Shown piece after piece: positions 23,446-35,176 of a DNA stretch of 64,000 nucleotides (within the stretch, counting starts at the first letter, position 1; each line of letters starts with the position of its first letter). The stretch is from Pardosa pseudoannulata (lineage: Eukaryota > Arthropoda > Arachnida > Araneae > Lycosidae), in NCBI GenBank assembly GCA_032207245.1, contig CM063505.1, positions 174,670,200 through 174,734,199 on the forward strand. Direction: 5' to 3'. The position numbers and the translations under genes are program-made. Under the pieces are notes generated by a model. The model ran no database searches. It was not told where the DNA came from and saw nothing but the letters and a program-made list of their open reading frames with translations.

Positions 23446-23679
23446 CCCTTTCGTGGACCATTTATTTCTCACTCCACGTTTCCAAACTTTAAAAACAGAG
23501 CTGCTAATTTTATTCAGTCGGTCGAACAATTGATGACAGCTCAAAACCGAAGCGGGAATCAGTCTTCACGTCGTTTCAATAACAAGACCAATATATTAGA
23601 ATGGGTTTTGCGCTTCCCATAGGTGTATTTTGTAAGATCGTGTAGGTTGGAGGTAATCTTTCCACGGCCCACGAAAGGG
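23446..23679. mobile_element. TTAA-target (piggyBac-like) MITE, 234 bp
   Basis: Inverted ends CCCTTTCGTGGACC and (reverse complement) CCCTTTCGTGGGCC are flanked by TTAA on both sides (23442-23445, 23680-23683). CCCTTT ends with TTAA duplications are the piggyBac hallmark. No transposase frame is present. Confidence 0.85.
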
Positions 23680-23683
23680 TTAA

Positions 23684-24206
23684 CCTTGGGCTTGTTTTTA
23701 CCCCTTGCATCTTTAAATTGCATCTTTAATTTTGTTAATTATTACCATCAAAATGTTACTGCGCTGTTATTTAGGTTGAATAAATCCAAAATTGGCGATT
23801 TTGCGTTGCCCGAACTGAGCTCGGGCGTCACAGGCAAGAGGATAAATACGTTGTGCAACTGGATCTGGAACTGCAGAAATAAGCAAAGCTAGATCATAAG
23901 AACTTGATCGGGGAACGAAACGTTTTGGCGATTTAGCACCTAAACCACTCTAGGGTGTGTTTGTAAGTGGTGAAAAGCCATAGACTTTTTAATAGTGGTT
24001 GCAGCATGGTGTTTACCAGAAAATAAAATGAAGCATTTTAATCTCGCCTCTAACTGTGTATCATTAATACTTTCTCAACGGATAAGTTATTTGTGACATC
24101 ACAAATTACATACACACGTATTATATACACACGCACACACATGCATATAGTTTAAGTGTGTACATACATATATACACACCACTTCCACATCAGGTGCTTC
24201 AACTAG
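23684..24206. other. No gene seen
   Basis: Contains a short frame ending at 23892 with no recognised product and a CACACG simple-sequence patch at about 24110-24180. Nothing else is supported. Confidence 0.45.
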
Positions 24207-24882
24207 TCTATATATATAAAAATGAATTTGTGTCTGGTCTGTCTGTACTCAATAGATTCAAAAACCATACATCCAATCGCCGTGAAAATTTGGGTAATTA
24301 TTAGGTTCATTCCTCGAAATGTTTTTAAAAAATTTTAACATTCGAAATCCATTCCTTCCCCCTTTTTCGAGCGTTTCATGTCATTATTCCAAGCATTATT
24401 TTCCCCGGTTAAATGCAAACGATTAACCTTTTAATTTATCGCATTATAACTAAGTGAAAGAAGTAATATTTATAGCAATGTGATGTCATCCCATGTAATT
24501 GTTTTAAGCGCAGTTTTCTTTGGTTAAAAGCAGGAGATTAAAATTTTCAATTTATCACATAATAAATAGGTGAAAATGATATTTTTTATCATTATGACGT
24601 CATTCCTTTAAATATCTCATTTATTCATTTCTTATTTTATATTATTTAAACATCGTCTGCGTACTATCAATTCGATTTGACCTGGAAATTTAGATATAAA
24701 GGAATTACTTTTCATTTCTATGTGACGTAAATTATAGCATTTTTATATAAGAACCAATTTTAAATTTAATTCTTCCTCGAACTGCACTGTGACGAATTTA
24801 GAGAGTTATGCACGAAAAAAAAATCTTTATTTAAAAGTAATATATTAAGTTCACCGTAGCAAAGCACGGGCACACTTGCTAG
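24207..24882 (+). mobile_element. Helitron family H1, non-autonomous copy (676 bp)
   Basis: The 5' end TCTATATATATAAAAATGAA is followed by TTTGTGTCTGGTCTGTCTG; the 3' end has the imperfect hairpin CCGTAGCAAAGCACGG, then GCACACTTGCTAG and a T. Both ends are of the common animal Helitron type (TC start, hairpin near the 3' end, CTAG stop). The 5' flank is G, where Helitrons usually have A. No Rep/helicase coding. The interior shares a core with family H2 (see findings). TGACGTCA lies at 24595-24602. Confidence 0.8.
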
Positions 24883-24959
24883 TAATTAATAAAAATTAAG
24901 TCTACTCTAAAAGATTTTTCATGCCTCTCACGAACATTCTCGTAACGGTAAACTAGCCA

Positions 24960-25270
24960 AAGATTGTACAGTCGGTTACGAAGTGAACTTAGTCCTCTCA
25001 ATCCGAAATCTCCGAATTGATATCAGTTGTAACCGACTGGCGGATATGACTCACGGCTTCTTACTGCTGCCAGCCCACGAAATATGCCTTTTACGGCAAC
25101 CTCACGTGTCAGCGGCCCGTGATGGCAGTAGCAAGAAAAAGAAACGACCGCCATTCACGCTCTACTCCTTCGTTAGACGTTTGCTTCCAAGGGAGATAGA
25201 TGGACGATGAGAGAAAAGAGAAACCGGCAGCAATGAGAAAGCGGAGGCGGCAAAAGCGTATAAAAAGTGT
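24960..25270. promoter_or_regulatory. CpG-richer island, possible promoter or first exon
   Basis: Base composition stands out from the AT-rich surroundings. It holds TGACTCA (25047-25053), CACGTG (25103-25108) and, at its right end, TATAAAA. A 75-codon plus-strand frame (24983-25210) ends in a basic stretch but matches nothing I know. It could be a promoter, a first exon of an unseen transcript, or a repeat fragment. Confidence 0.25.
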
Positions 25271-25378
25271 AATAATCAGAATTTTTTTTTTTTAAAAAAA
25301 AAAGGAAGTGGGAGAATTTTTGATAAACAAATGAACTGTAAACAAATAATGAAGAGAATTATTTAAACTTGAAAGTGG

Positions 25379-25379
<1 letters not shown>

Positions 25380-25419
<40 letters not shown>
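25380..25419. repeat. Poly(A) tract of about 39 bases
   Basis: A near-pure A run ending in AAGAAGAAG. It could be the tail of a retroposed sequence, but no element body was recognised to its left. Confidence 0.9.
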
Positions 25420-25421
<2 letters not shown>

Positions 25422-25594
25422 AGAAGTCTTCTAAGTAAACACTGCTACTTTGGGAGGAAACAGTTTCATCTCAAAGTTTTAGCCTTTTTTTTTTTTTAAT
25501 TTATAATTTTTATGTAATTGCAAGAATTTTTGTTTAATATAATTTTTTGTATTATATTTTTTTTATAATATAAATACATAATATATAAAAACAA

Positions 25595-26952
25595 TCCCCT
25601 ATATAATAATAGCCTAAGTTACCTGTCCGTCTCCTCGAATTTATGAAGCGGTTGGACCTGGAATGGATATAGGCATCCATTGGATTCTTGATGAGTTAGG
25701 GTTAGCAATATTCGAAATCCACCCCTTCCCCCCCTTTTCTAGCATTTAACCCTTTAAAGGTCACCTACATGAATTCTTTTTAATTTAATGAAATTAGTTT
25801 ATAAATATTATCTATAAACCTTATAAATGCAAAATGTATTAAAGTTTTTCTTTGTAATCCTTAGAGGGCTTTGCTTTAGAGGATAACATAGGAGGGATTG
25901 AGGGGGGATAACTGACAAACCCATCTCATTTATAGCGTGAACATAATACTTTTTAAAATTTTAATTATATCAGAAGAACAATAAATAAGTTTTCTTAAAA
26001 AAGTAAAATAAATAGTTTTACTATTTATAAGTGTTGTTTGAATAGATACTTTTGTTTGGGGTCATAAGTGAAAAACATTTGCATTACTAACTTTCCAGGT
26101 ACAGCAAGTATAAATATATATATTTCAGAAGAAAAAATAAATTAAATGTAGTACTGTCTATTATTGTAAATTTTAAATATCATAAACATAAAAAATCGAA
26201 AAAATATTCTTATTTCTCCAAAAATTAGAGAAAAAAATTGTTTAACAGGAGGTTTCACTCCGAAACCACTGTCCGCTAAAGGGTTAATGCCATTATTTCA
26301 AGCCCTATTTTCCATGGTTAAGAGCAGGCGATTCAATTTATTAATTTATCACATAATAAACAGGTAAAAATAACATTTTTTTTCTAGCATTATGACGTCA
26401 TTCCTTTAACCATCTCATTTAATTATTTCTTATTTTAAATTATTTAAATATCGTCTGCATTATTTTTATACGTTTTATCACTGAACTTCGATATGACGTA
26501 AATAATTTTCTTTTATATTTGGCTTAAATAATAGATTAGGTACATATGTGATAATTTTAAATTTAATCATCGATTATTTTTTGTTGCAATGAAAATTTTA
26601 TCACTGATATTGACAACAAATTCTGTCTATATCCAAAGTACAGTGGAAATGTTAGTTTCATTCCTTTACGTCCATTAATTACTGTTTGAAAAAAAAATGG
26701 GAAGAACTTAACGATAATTCCGACGTAGCTAAAAAAACTTTGAATTATCTTTCTAAATGAATTCAACGTGATTCTAAACTGCATTCACAGTATCGGGAGA
26801 CTTTAGAGGAGTATGAAGATAAATTATTGAGCGTGTACCAGATAATTCTCAGCCGAAAAACAAACAGTTTTTTTACCTGTCTCATAGAGTACTTTACAAT
26901 TCTAGAAAATTAAAAATTTTATTTATCCCATCATATGACTGGCTATATGCAG
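25595..26952 (+). mobile_element. Helitron family H2, copy 2, enlarged by a nested MITE
   Basis: Starts TCCCCTATATAATAATAGCC after an A. The 3' end has TCCCATCATATGACTGGCTA then GCAG in place of CTAG, followed by T. It is longer than its sister copies because a 534-bp TTAA element sits inside. TGACGTCA is kept at 26393-26400. Confidence 0.85.
25750..26283. mobile_element. TTAA-target (piggyBac-like) element nested in Helitron copy 2
   Basis: Ends CCCTTTAAAGG and (reverse complement) CCCTTTAGCGG are flanked by TTAA at 25746-25749 and 26284-26287. Sister Helitron copies read straight across this point (AGC-TTTTAAGG-CCATTATTTC in the copy at 51814), which shows the empty site. No transposase frame seen. 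Confidence 0.85.
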
Positions 26953-28021
26953 TTAATATAAAAGTTTAACTTTCTAACTTCAAAACATAAAACAGGTTTT
27001 AAGTTGACGGATTCCCCCCCCCCAAGACAATGAAACGGTGAACATCATTATACTCAGTCAAACGTGTAATCCAAAATCGGGAACTTGCGGTGTGTGGGCA
27101 GAGAAAATTATCGATAAACAAATAGACTGTAGAGGAATAATGTAGGGGAATCTTTATACTTGAAAAGAGGAAAAAGTGTAGTTCTAAACAATGAGGATTA
27201 ACCTTATTTTCTTTGGTCAAACGTATAATTATAAATGTAATCTAGAATCTGAAAGTTGAGGGAGAAATTAAAAAATAAAATAAAATAAAATAGAGAGAAT
27301 CTCAATAAACAAATAAACTACAGATAAATAGTGCAAAAGTCTAGACTTGAGGGGAAAAAAGTCTTCCGATTAAATGACAGACCTCGATTTTTTTTCCCAT
27401 AAAAATTGCACCAATCAATAAATAGAAAAATACGAGTTCTTCCTCATACCAACAACCCACAAAAACAAACTTCTAACTGAAAAGAAATTAAATTTTAAGT
27501 AATTAAAACTTGTGTTTGTTTATTTTAATATAGAGGTAATAAATTTTAACACTGAAAATAGAACTTAAGTTTCTAAACTATATAGACAACACTTCGTTCC
27601 ATCATATAATCGTAGTGTCAATGTGAACATTCTCGGGAAATCGCGTTATCATAAGATCTGTAGCACGGTTGTTAACGACGAAATTATTTTGCTTTTATGA
27701 GGTAAATAGAGGTAAGATAAATCTTTTTCATTTGTTTTATAGAAACTAGCTTTCTATGCTATCCGTCATAAATAATTTTACAGTAGTTTATGATAAAACT
27801 TTTCGTAACGATCGAAGTCGTACATAATTTTTAAAGTTTTTTGTAATCATGCAAGTTCACAATACAATTTTTTGAATACTGAACCCACGTTGCACAAAAA
27901 TCACAAAAAGATGTAACAATTGTGTATAATTCTTCTATCATGCTTTGAGAAATAACATTCAATTTTATATATTTAAAGAGAATCTTGATTTAATCTGTAG
28001 ACCTTAACTGAATTATAAACT
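26953..28021. other. No gene seen
   Basis: AT-rich sequence in which one text recurs diverged about every 150 bp (AATAATGTAG / AATAGTGCAA after AACAAATAGACTG / AACAAATAAACTA, near 27115, 27310 and also 25330), suggesting an old degenerate tandem repeat. No coding signal. Confidence 0.4.
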
Positions 28022-28440
28022 TACTTTGATATCAGGAAATAGATTGGTTTGGAGGGCTACAGTCTATATTTTAGCATACAAGAGAGCTAACGCAACCGGG
28101 ATATACTACGATTTTGAAAAGCTACAAACATCCATGCTATGAGAATCGATACTCTGATATCAGGAAATAGATTGGTTTGGAGAGCTACAGTCTATATTTT
28201 ATGCTACAAGAGAGCTAATGCAAGCGGGATATGCTACTATTCTGAAAAGCTACGAACATCTATGCAACGGGAATCGATACTTTGATATCAGGAAATAGAT
28301 TGGTTTGGAGCGCTACAGTCTATATTTTATGCTACAAGAGAGCTAATGCAAGCGGGATATACTACGATTCTGAAAAGCTACGAACATTCATGCAATGGAA
28401 ATCGAACCCATGAACTCCGGGCACGTGTTCTCATAGTAGT
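28022..28440 (-). repeat. Three 128-bp tandem units built from SINE-1 sequence
   Basis: Units start at 28022, 28150 and 28278 with TACTTTGATATCAGGAAATA (second unit TACTCTG). Each contains the SINE-1 tail half (TTGGTTTGGAG, GCTACAGTCTATATTTTA, GCTACGAACAT). The period is exactly 128 bp. Only the last unit runs on into the tRNA-like head (ATCGAACCCATGAACTCCGG). This is a local tandem amplification of a truncated SINE. Confidence 0.85.
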
Positions 28441-29177
28441 ATCACTAAGATGTCAGCAGAAGCGGTTGGCGCAAAGGGGCGTTCAAGGGTTGTCGACTTC
28501 TAGAAGCACACTAAACATCCATTTTTGTAGTTTTTTAATGTAATATTATAATAACGTACAAATTTTCAATCAACAGATAAGCCTTTTAGTACATTTATCT
28601 TCAGTAACCACAACCCAAACTCAATAGCAAACAATTAACGCATACCACATACAAATACATTGACGAGGACCTTGCTATTGATTGAATAACATTCATCAAA
28701 TAGTTTTAAAGATGAGTTGGAATAGTTTTTAAATAGTTTAGATGCATAAGGCAAGCATCTAATTAGTAATATTCACAAAAAATCATTTGAAAACAACTTT
28801 TCAAAACGTGGATAACCAACTTCAGAGACATCGGTAAAACGCTTATTTTCTTGTATGAAAGAAAAAAATCGCCTTAAAAACCGAATGTATAAAAAATGCT
28901 GGTTATATTAGTTCTTCCCAAGTTGATCAACATTTCCGGATGGAATTTTTTTCAGGACAGATCGTCAAATTTCGATATTGCACTGGCATGTCATGCAAGG
29001 GTTAAAAAAGAATACGTGGAAAAAATTTGATTCCGAAGTAATTATTTCGATTATTTTTTTTAATATAAAGAAACGACTGAGTCACTTTTTCTCGATAAAT
29101 ATAACTAAAATAAAACAATGGTCAGATATAAACAATTATGTAATTTCTGACTTTATAAGTTCTGTTGTAGTCTGACG
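28441..29177. other. No gene seen
   Basis: AT-rich; short frames only and no recognised repeat end. Confidence 0.45.
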
Positions 29178-29191
29178 CCATACAGATTAGA

Positions 29192-29368
29192 TTGGTTTGG
29201 TTTGGAGTGCTACGGTCTACTTATTGCAACACGAGGGCTAATGAGACCGGGACCTACAGCTTAAAGCCGATTTCGATCGGCTACGAACATCCATACCACT
29301 GTGGGATTCGAACCCACGAACTCCGGTACCGAAGGCCAACACCCTAGCCAATCAGCCATCGTTCGGCT
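29192..29368 (-). repeat. SINE-1 copy with perfect 14-bp target duplication
   Basis: Flanked by CCATACAGATTAGA at 29178-29191 and 29369-29382. The minus strand begins GAGCCGAACGATGGCTGATT, with a B box GGTTCGAATCC, and ends in a short (CCAAA)n tail. This is the clearest reference copy of the family in the window and, by its intact duplication, one of the younger ones. Confidence 0.93.
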
Positions 29369-29536
29369 CCATACAGATTAGAATGTATCCTACCAATAAA
29401 ATGCGATGGTTTAAAATCAAATTTTATGGATATTACGGGTTTTTTTTTTTCCAAATAAAACAAGAAAGACGATTTGCGCATTATTAAAAGGATGACACGA
29501 CAGGAGTTATTTGATTAGGGTCACACTATGATTAAG

Positions 29537-30224
29537 TTGTACCCGTTATAGCGAACCCGGCGTATAACGAACACCGAGTTATAATGGATAAAAATTTTTG
29601 TCTCCCATTTCCGATGGTTTCTCATTTATTCTTTTATAACGTACCACTGAAATCTTAGAAATCGGTCCTAACGAACTTTTTCAGTCGTTCACTGATTATT
29701 TATTTATTTTAAACTGCTTTGTGGTTGTTAAAATAGTATTTCGTATCTAATTTCATATCAAAACGAGTGAAACTAAGTTTTTGGTCATGAAAACAGTGGA
29801 GGGAACTATTGGAATCTTTTGTGGTATAGGGGGAAAATTCCATAAAATTGTCTTGACAGCCCATCGTTATTACAATTATTTCTGTATTAAAAACAATGAG
29901 TAACAAACAATTAAAGGTAAAATTATATTCTCATTTGCCCTCATTTTTTTTTGTCATTTTAATACCAAATAGTCACAACTGAATATTAAACTAATTAAAA
30001 TTTAATCTATAAGTGATTATAAAAATATAATTTACTAAAATTTAATAAATTTTAGATAATTTAATTCATTAAAGATCGTTAATAGATTTTAATAATTTTT
30101 TCAATTACATTATATTAAGGAAAATGAATTATACATGTTATTAGGTCCATCTATTTTTTTCATAGTTCGGATATAACGAACGGAATCTTTGGTCGATTCA
30201 AATTGCGTTATAGAAGGGTGACTG
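29537..30224. mobile_element. Decayed pogo-like element
   Basis: Left text GTACCCGTTATAGCGAACCC with ATAACGAACACCGAGTTATA resembles the inverted right text (CAGTCACCCTTCTATAACG, then CCGTTCGTTATATCCGAAC). Such GTTATAACGAAC-rich termini are typical of pogo/Tigger elements. Ends are degenerate and I could not fix a clean TA pair. Confidence 0.45.
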
Positions 30225-30419
30225 TGAGAAGATTCATTATTACAGAACAAGAGATATGAAATATTTTAAACAGTAATAAGAATATTAAAAAGTAGTACCC
30301 GTATATGTAAGGATATAATCACCTTTTCTCATAAAAGTAAAATTTCACATCCTTTTTATACACTGGTTATGTTAAAGGCACAATAATATTATTGAGTGGA
30401 GAAATAAATATCACTCAGA

Positions 30420-30830
30420 GAAACGCATGATTTACTACCGTTCACAAGACGAATCACACGACCACTAACGCTGTTTACATCTTCCTGAAAGCCATAAAAC
30501 ATACGTTACCCAAAATACCTGCAACCACTACAAAACAGCGCTTCGAAACACCTGCTGTTTTTTTTCGCGAAAACTAAAAATGGTCGATTCGGCCAAGAAC
30601 AGCACTCACATATGAATGTGGTTGCATAATTCTAAAGACCCTTTACAGATACGTAAGGGTAACCAAAAGGAGTCGAGAAAAGGGTTTTCTGCTTATTTTT
30701 CTGGCAGAAAGCCCGCTGTGAGGCGCCAGCAAGTACAGTATTTTTTTTTAAACTTGTCTCCTTTCACTCGTATGGGAACATGGTCAACAACAATGTTTAC
30801 AACCTGCTTCGGAAGCATGCGATTTTTGTG
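30420..30830. promoter_or_regulatory. CpG-richer stretch, possible promoter
   Basis: Includes a TTCGCGAA-type palindrome (TTTTCGCGAAAAC, about 30559), an ATGGTCGATTCGGCCAAG run, and GCGCCAGC at about 30722. No coding match. Evidence is compositional only. Confidence 0.2.
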
Positions 30831-31130
30831 GCTTCACAACTAATTCAAGGACAGGGCCAAAGGAAACGGCACAAAAAGCAAATAGCTTTTCTTAAATACA
30901 ACTCGAATGAATAAACATTTTTTCTTTCTTTACCGCTTAGAAGGCCAAAAGAATCAAACTCAGATATTGTACATTTTAATCTCAGGTAATTCCCACATTA
31001 TATAGCTGCGGTGGGAACGCATGAGGTTAAAGAGCTACATTTCGATTTTATTTGCCTTACAAAGGGCTATATGACATTTACATAGCATTAAATACATAAA
31101 TTTTTAATTTATTTAATTCCATCCGTATCC

Positions 31131-32063
31131 ATCCGTCTACGTTGAAAACGTCATTTTTTACCAAAAATCTTAATTTTTTTATTTCTTTATTGCAAAATTT
31201 CAACTTTTAGGCTTCTAAATCTGTTTTTGTTTTGTCTCTACGGCATTTTAAAGACAGTTACAGATGTTTAAACATCGGTAACAACTGTCAAAACAAAACG
31301 GAAGTAGCGACTTCGGAACCGGAAGTTGTGACTTTAAAGCCTTTTAAAGAGCATTTTTTGGACAAAACTTTTTAAATTTTCATGAAGATTAGTTTAAACA
31401 TTTTTCTAGTATTTTTAATAATTAGCAACTTGGCAATTAGAAAGTTTTGAAGCAAGAAAGTGTGGGGAATTTTAAACATGTATTCTCATTTTTTAACAGT
31501 TAAAGTTGCTTTTATAAACTTCAAATGCGTTTTTCTCAGAACGGTATTTTTAATAAAATGTTGAAACTTGAAGTGTGATTTCTCAAAAAGTTCTTAAAAT
31601 ACTTTACTTTGTTGAAAATTATTATGAATGCCTTTGATAGTATTTACTAGTAAATGACCTAAAAGCTTTAATTTGGATAATTTTTAATGATGTTACACTC
31701 CTAGTTAGATATAAAGGTAATGGAAATTCGTTTAAAATTCAATGTGTATGATTTTGAAGAACCAAAATTTTTTACCAAATGTAAATTAAGCAAAGTTTTT
31801 AGGTGATTCACTAGTCCAGTGTATAAGAAATGGGTTGCCTCAAAAAATATTGAAATAATTTAATTTATTAAAAAATTAGACCTTTTGAAAAAACCAGATT
31901 TTTTTTACTAAATTTTCATCATTTATTAGAAATTTTATAAAAACTTCTCTAGGAATAAATTTTTTAAGCGCAATTATCTATGATAATATAAAAAATCTAA
32001 AAATTTAAAAACATGAACTAGTTTCTACGTTTACAGAAAAAAGTTCTCCGAACGTAGACGGAT
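31131..32063. mobile_element. Unclassified inverted-repeat element, about 930 bp
   Basis: An exact 13-bp inverted pair ATCCGTCTACGTT at 31131-31143 and 32051-32063 encloses AT-rich, non-coding sequence. TTAA lies just outside the right end and 20 bp outside the left one, so a TTAA-target class is possible, but the precise ends are unclear. Confidence 0.5.
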
Positions 32064-32617
32064 ACCTTAAGTGCTAATACACACAAAGATACATACTAAA
32101 TAAAAGTAAGAATTATACAAAATAGCTGCTCCGAAACTTAATTGATAAAATTAAGATATAATAAAACTGTATTGATAAAATGAAAAATAACTAAGACTAT
32201 TAGTCATACACTTGACATTTAAATTTCTTAAAGCCGTTCGTAAATAAAATAGACGTAAAAGCCGCATGCGGTTCTAAAAACTACATTTACGCACCGTTAT
32301 CATAAAATACATTATTTCTAAAATATGGATCCTTTTTCAGACTCTTATACTGAAAAAAAATCTTAAATATGAGATTAAAAAAGATCTTTTCAAACAAATC
32401 TCAGCGGTGATAAATATCATTTTCAATTAATAAATATGAAAGTTTCTTTTCTTTAAACTTTTAGGATAAACCCATTGGCTTAAAAATAGTTTTTGAGTAT
32501 TAATATTTCTAGAAAAATATATATAAAACTTGACAATTTACAAAATTCCTTCCAGAATTCACAGATACAAGTGCATATGCACACGAATTATATAAATCAC
32601 ACTGTAATAGTTTAAAT

Positions 32618-33613
32618 CAGGAGTGCCCAAACGAAATGGGTTGGTGAGCCAAAAAAACAATTTACTAAACTGAGGTGGGCCGCACATATAAAAATAAAAC
32701 AAAATATTTTATTATCGTGAAATATTCAAAATATGCATTTCTACAGTGCCAGCTGCGACTGTACATAAAAGTCGTGTTATACATATATCATAACTATAAT
32801 AAACATTAACTATACTGTATTCATAATCACCCCCAACACCTTACCTTCCTCCCTAATCATGAGGGTTAAAATATTATTATTATACTTATACGATAAATAT
32901 ATATTGTAGTTTATTCACAAGCACTACCACATGTATTATTTTAAAATTAATGTGAGATTTGTTTTTGTATTTACTAGATATTTTGTTAATATCGACGGAC
33001 AATGTAGTTGAAGCGCTTCGTAGCTGGTCATGTTTGGTCATGTTTTTATCAAGCAACCTGCTGCTACACTTTGTTTTTACCAGGTTTAATTTGGAAAAAA
33101 TGATTCGCAGCGATAAGTAGTTCCAAATGCTGATATAATGCACATTGCCAATCGTCTTAAATTTGGAAATTTATTTTCGGCTATATATTTTTGTAAATAC
33201 TCAATCTTATTCCCTTCGTAGAGGCATTTTAGCTCAATGTTTGATTGCAATTCTATTAGCTCCATTTGTAAATTTGGAGGTGCTGATTCAACCTCTACAT
33301 TAAATTGGGCTAAGAATATTTTAAGGATTTCCTCATACTTTTGTATGTATGAGAATCTAGAATTGAATTCTTTAAGTAATTTTGCGATTTCAGTATAGTG
33401 TTTGAAGAAGCTTTTATGGTCACTTTTACAGTCATTTAATAATGGGAAATGACTCAAATTATTTGACCGTAATAGATTTCCATAAAGCTGAACATAGAAC
33501 TAAAATTCTATGTTTCAACTATTTATAGTCAAAATGACCAACTATATAGACAGTTGAAAACACCAACTGGGCCGCAAAAGGTTTTTAAATGGCCCGCGGG
33601 TTGGGCATGCCTG
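32618..33613 (-). mobile_element. hAT-superfamily transposon, internally deleted, 996 bp
   Basis: Ends CAGGAGTGCCCAAACG and (reverse complement) CAGGCATGCCCAACCCG fit the CAGGGGTGCCCAA termini of hAT elements. Target duplications are GTTTAAAT (32610-32617) and GCTTAAAT (33614-33621), 7 of 8 bases equal. It keeps only the 3' part of the transposase gene on the minus strand. Confidence 0.9.
32945..33457 (-). pseudogene. hAT transposase C-terminal fragment (ZBED-type), frameshifted
   Basis: From 33457 the frame reads SHFPLLNDCKSDHKSFFKHY, later MELIELQSN, then FPNLRRLAMCIISAFGTTYRCESFF. These match the C-terminal dimerisation region of hAT transposases related to ZBED/SCAND3-type domesticated genes (FPNLRK..xSMFGSTYxCEQ.FS). 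At a run of six T (about 33087-33092) the frame breaks; the continuation FSKLNLVKTKCSSRLLDKNM is in another frame to about 32945. The catalytic N-terminal half is missing, so the copy is dead. Confidence 0.85.
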
Positions 33614-34977
33614 GCTTAAATAGAAAATAAAATTTTCTATATTTTGATGTAGTGCATTCATTTTAAAGTGACTAAATTGGTATCTTTAAATACAAATTTT
33701 AAATGCAGGTAAAACACTGCCCATGGTTCCACCATTCGTATATACACACAGTATTTAATTTCCCAATAAACAGATAAATAAGAAATTTTATGCAGATTTA
33801 AATAGAGTTAAATCGATTTGCTGACGACAGTAAAGGTTTTAAAATATTATGCACACATGAAGCAAAATGAAGGAAGCAAGATTAAATTTAAAACATGATT
33901 AAGCAATATTAATGCCTCAAAATAATTTTAATACATTAAATGCCATATGAATATAACATGTAATATATTTATTTTAGCCTTTCAATCCAGATTAATATTA
34001 TATACTTAAAATATTTTCAAACCATTATGCTAAAATATATTACATGTTTATGTTTGTTATAGTAAACATACATCAACGAATTAATTATAGTATATATTTT
34101 CCACTATATTAATATAGTTATGTAATCAATATTTCAGATGCATTTTACAGACTTCCTGAACATATGTCAAACACATGACTAAAAAAGTGAAATAACCACC
34201 ACAAAGCAATATCATCTTGGGGAGGAAGTGCTTGGTGGCTACTGAACGTCAGAGTATAATAGCGATATGAAGATAGTGTCGGCGATAATAAAACCATTAT
34301 TCTAAAAAGACGTAGGAGAAAAAAAAAATAGGAAAATGAGCCAGGACAGCAAAAGATAATAGGGAAAAAGCTTCTCTAAAAGCATCAATTCAAACGCATG
34401 GAAGTTACCGGAACAGCATGAAATTTCGATTGCGTCAGAAAATAGCTCTAGACACTAAAAATCGATAAGTTTATTAAGATAATTCTCGTTTTAAAGGTGC
34501 TTTCTTCCTTACATTTACTACATTTAAGTGAAAGAGAGAGACTCGGGACACAGAAGAATAACTCTTAATACGAACATTACTTTAATAAACATTTAGGGGA
34601 ATTATATACAGAGGGGGTCTAGGGATAAACTTGGTTAATTATGGCTCGATTAATCATATTATACCTCTCTCCCACTACCGTCACTCAGAATTCTGAACTC
34701 TATACACATTCTTTCAAAAACCAACTGTTGCCAAGTCAGGAAGTCGAACTCATAACTTAGAGATGGACTCTGCTACTCTGGAATTGTAGTGCTTGTTCAG
34801 GAGTGTATAAAAGGAATATGTTCACATTATTACTATAATCAATCCAGTACGACAGTTGAGCTGCAAAAGCTTTATTTAGTTTATAGAAATGATTTTGTTT
34901 AAAGGTATGTAATTGCGTAATACTGAATGAATATCACAAATTTATATAACTGTCTTTAAAAAATGCTTCATTTAGAA
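33614..34977. other. No gene seen
   Basis: AT-rich with no long frame. A segment near 34720-34800 (AAGTCGAACTCATAACTTAG) vaguely recalls a tRNA-like SINE head but is too diverged to call. Confidence 0.45.
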
Positions 34978-35176
34978 CAAAGATCGTCAAACCATCAATC
35001 GCGAGCTACTAGTAGATTGTGGGGAATTTTTCGCTCATGTTGACGAACGTGTAGCCCGCGTTAGCGAGCGTATCATGAAACTGCTTTAAAATTATGTCTT
35101 TTAAACTAAATCATTTCTTAAAGATATTTTGCCTCGTGTTCCTAAAGAAAATAACTCAATTTTGATCCAGGTTGTT

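Noticed and set aside
25380..25419. Poly(A) tract as the tail of a processed pseudogene
   Set aside because: No gene-like body or flanking duplication found to its left; low-complexity sequence on both sides explains it better.
33086..33457. Domesticated ZBED-type host gene
   Set aside because: The fragment lies between hAT ends with a target duplication, lacks the N-terminal half and is frameshifted, so it is a dead transposon.
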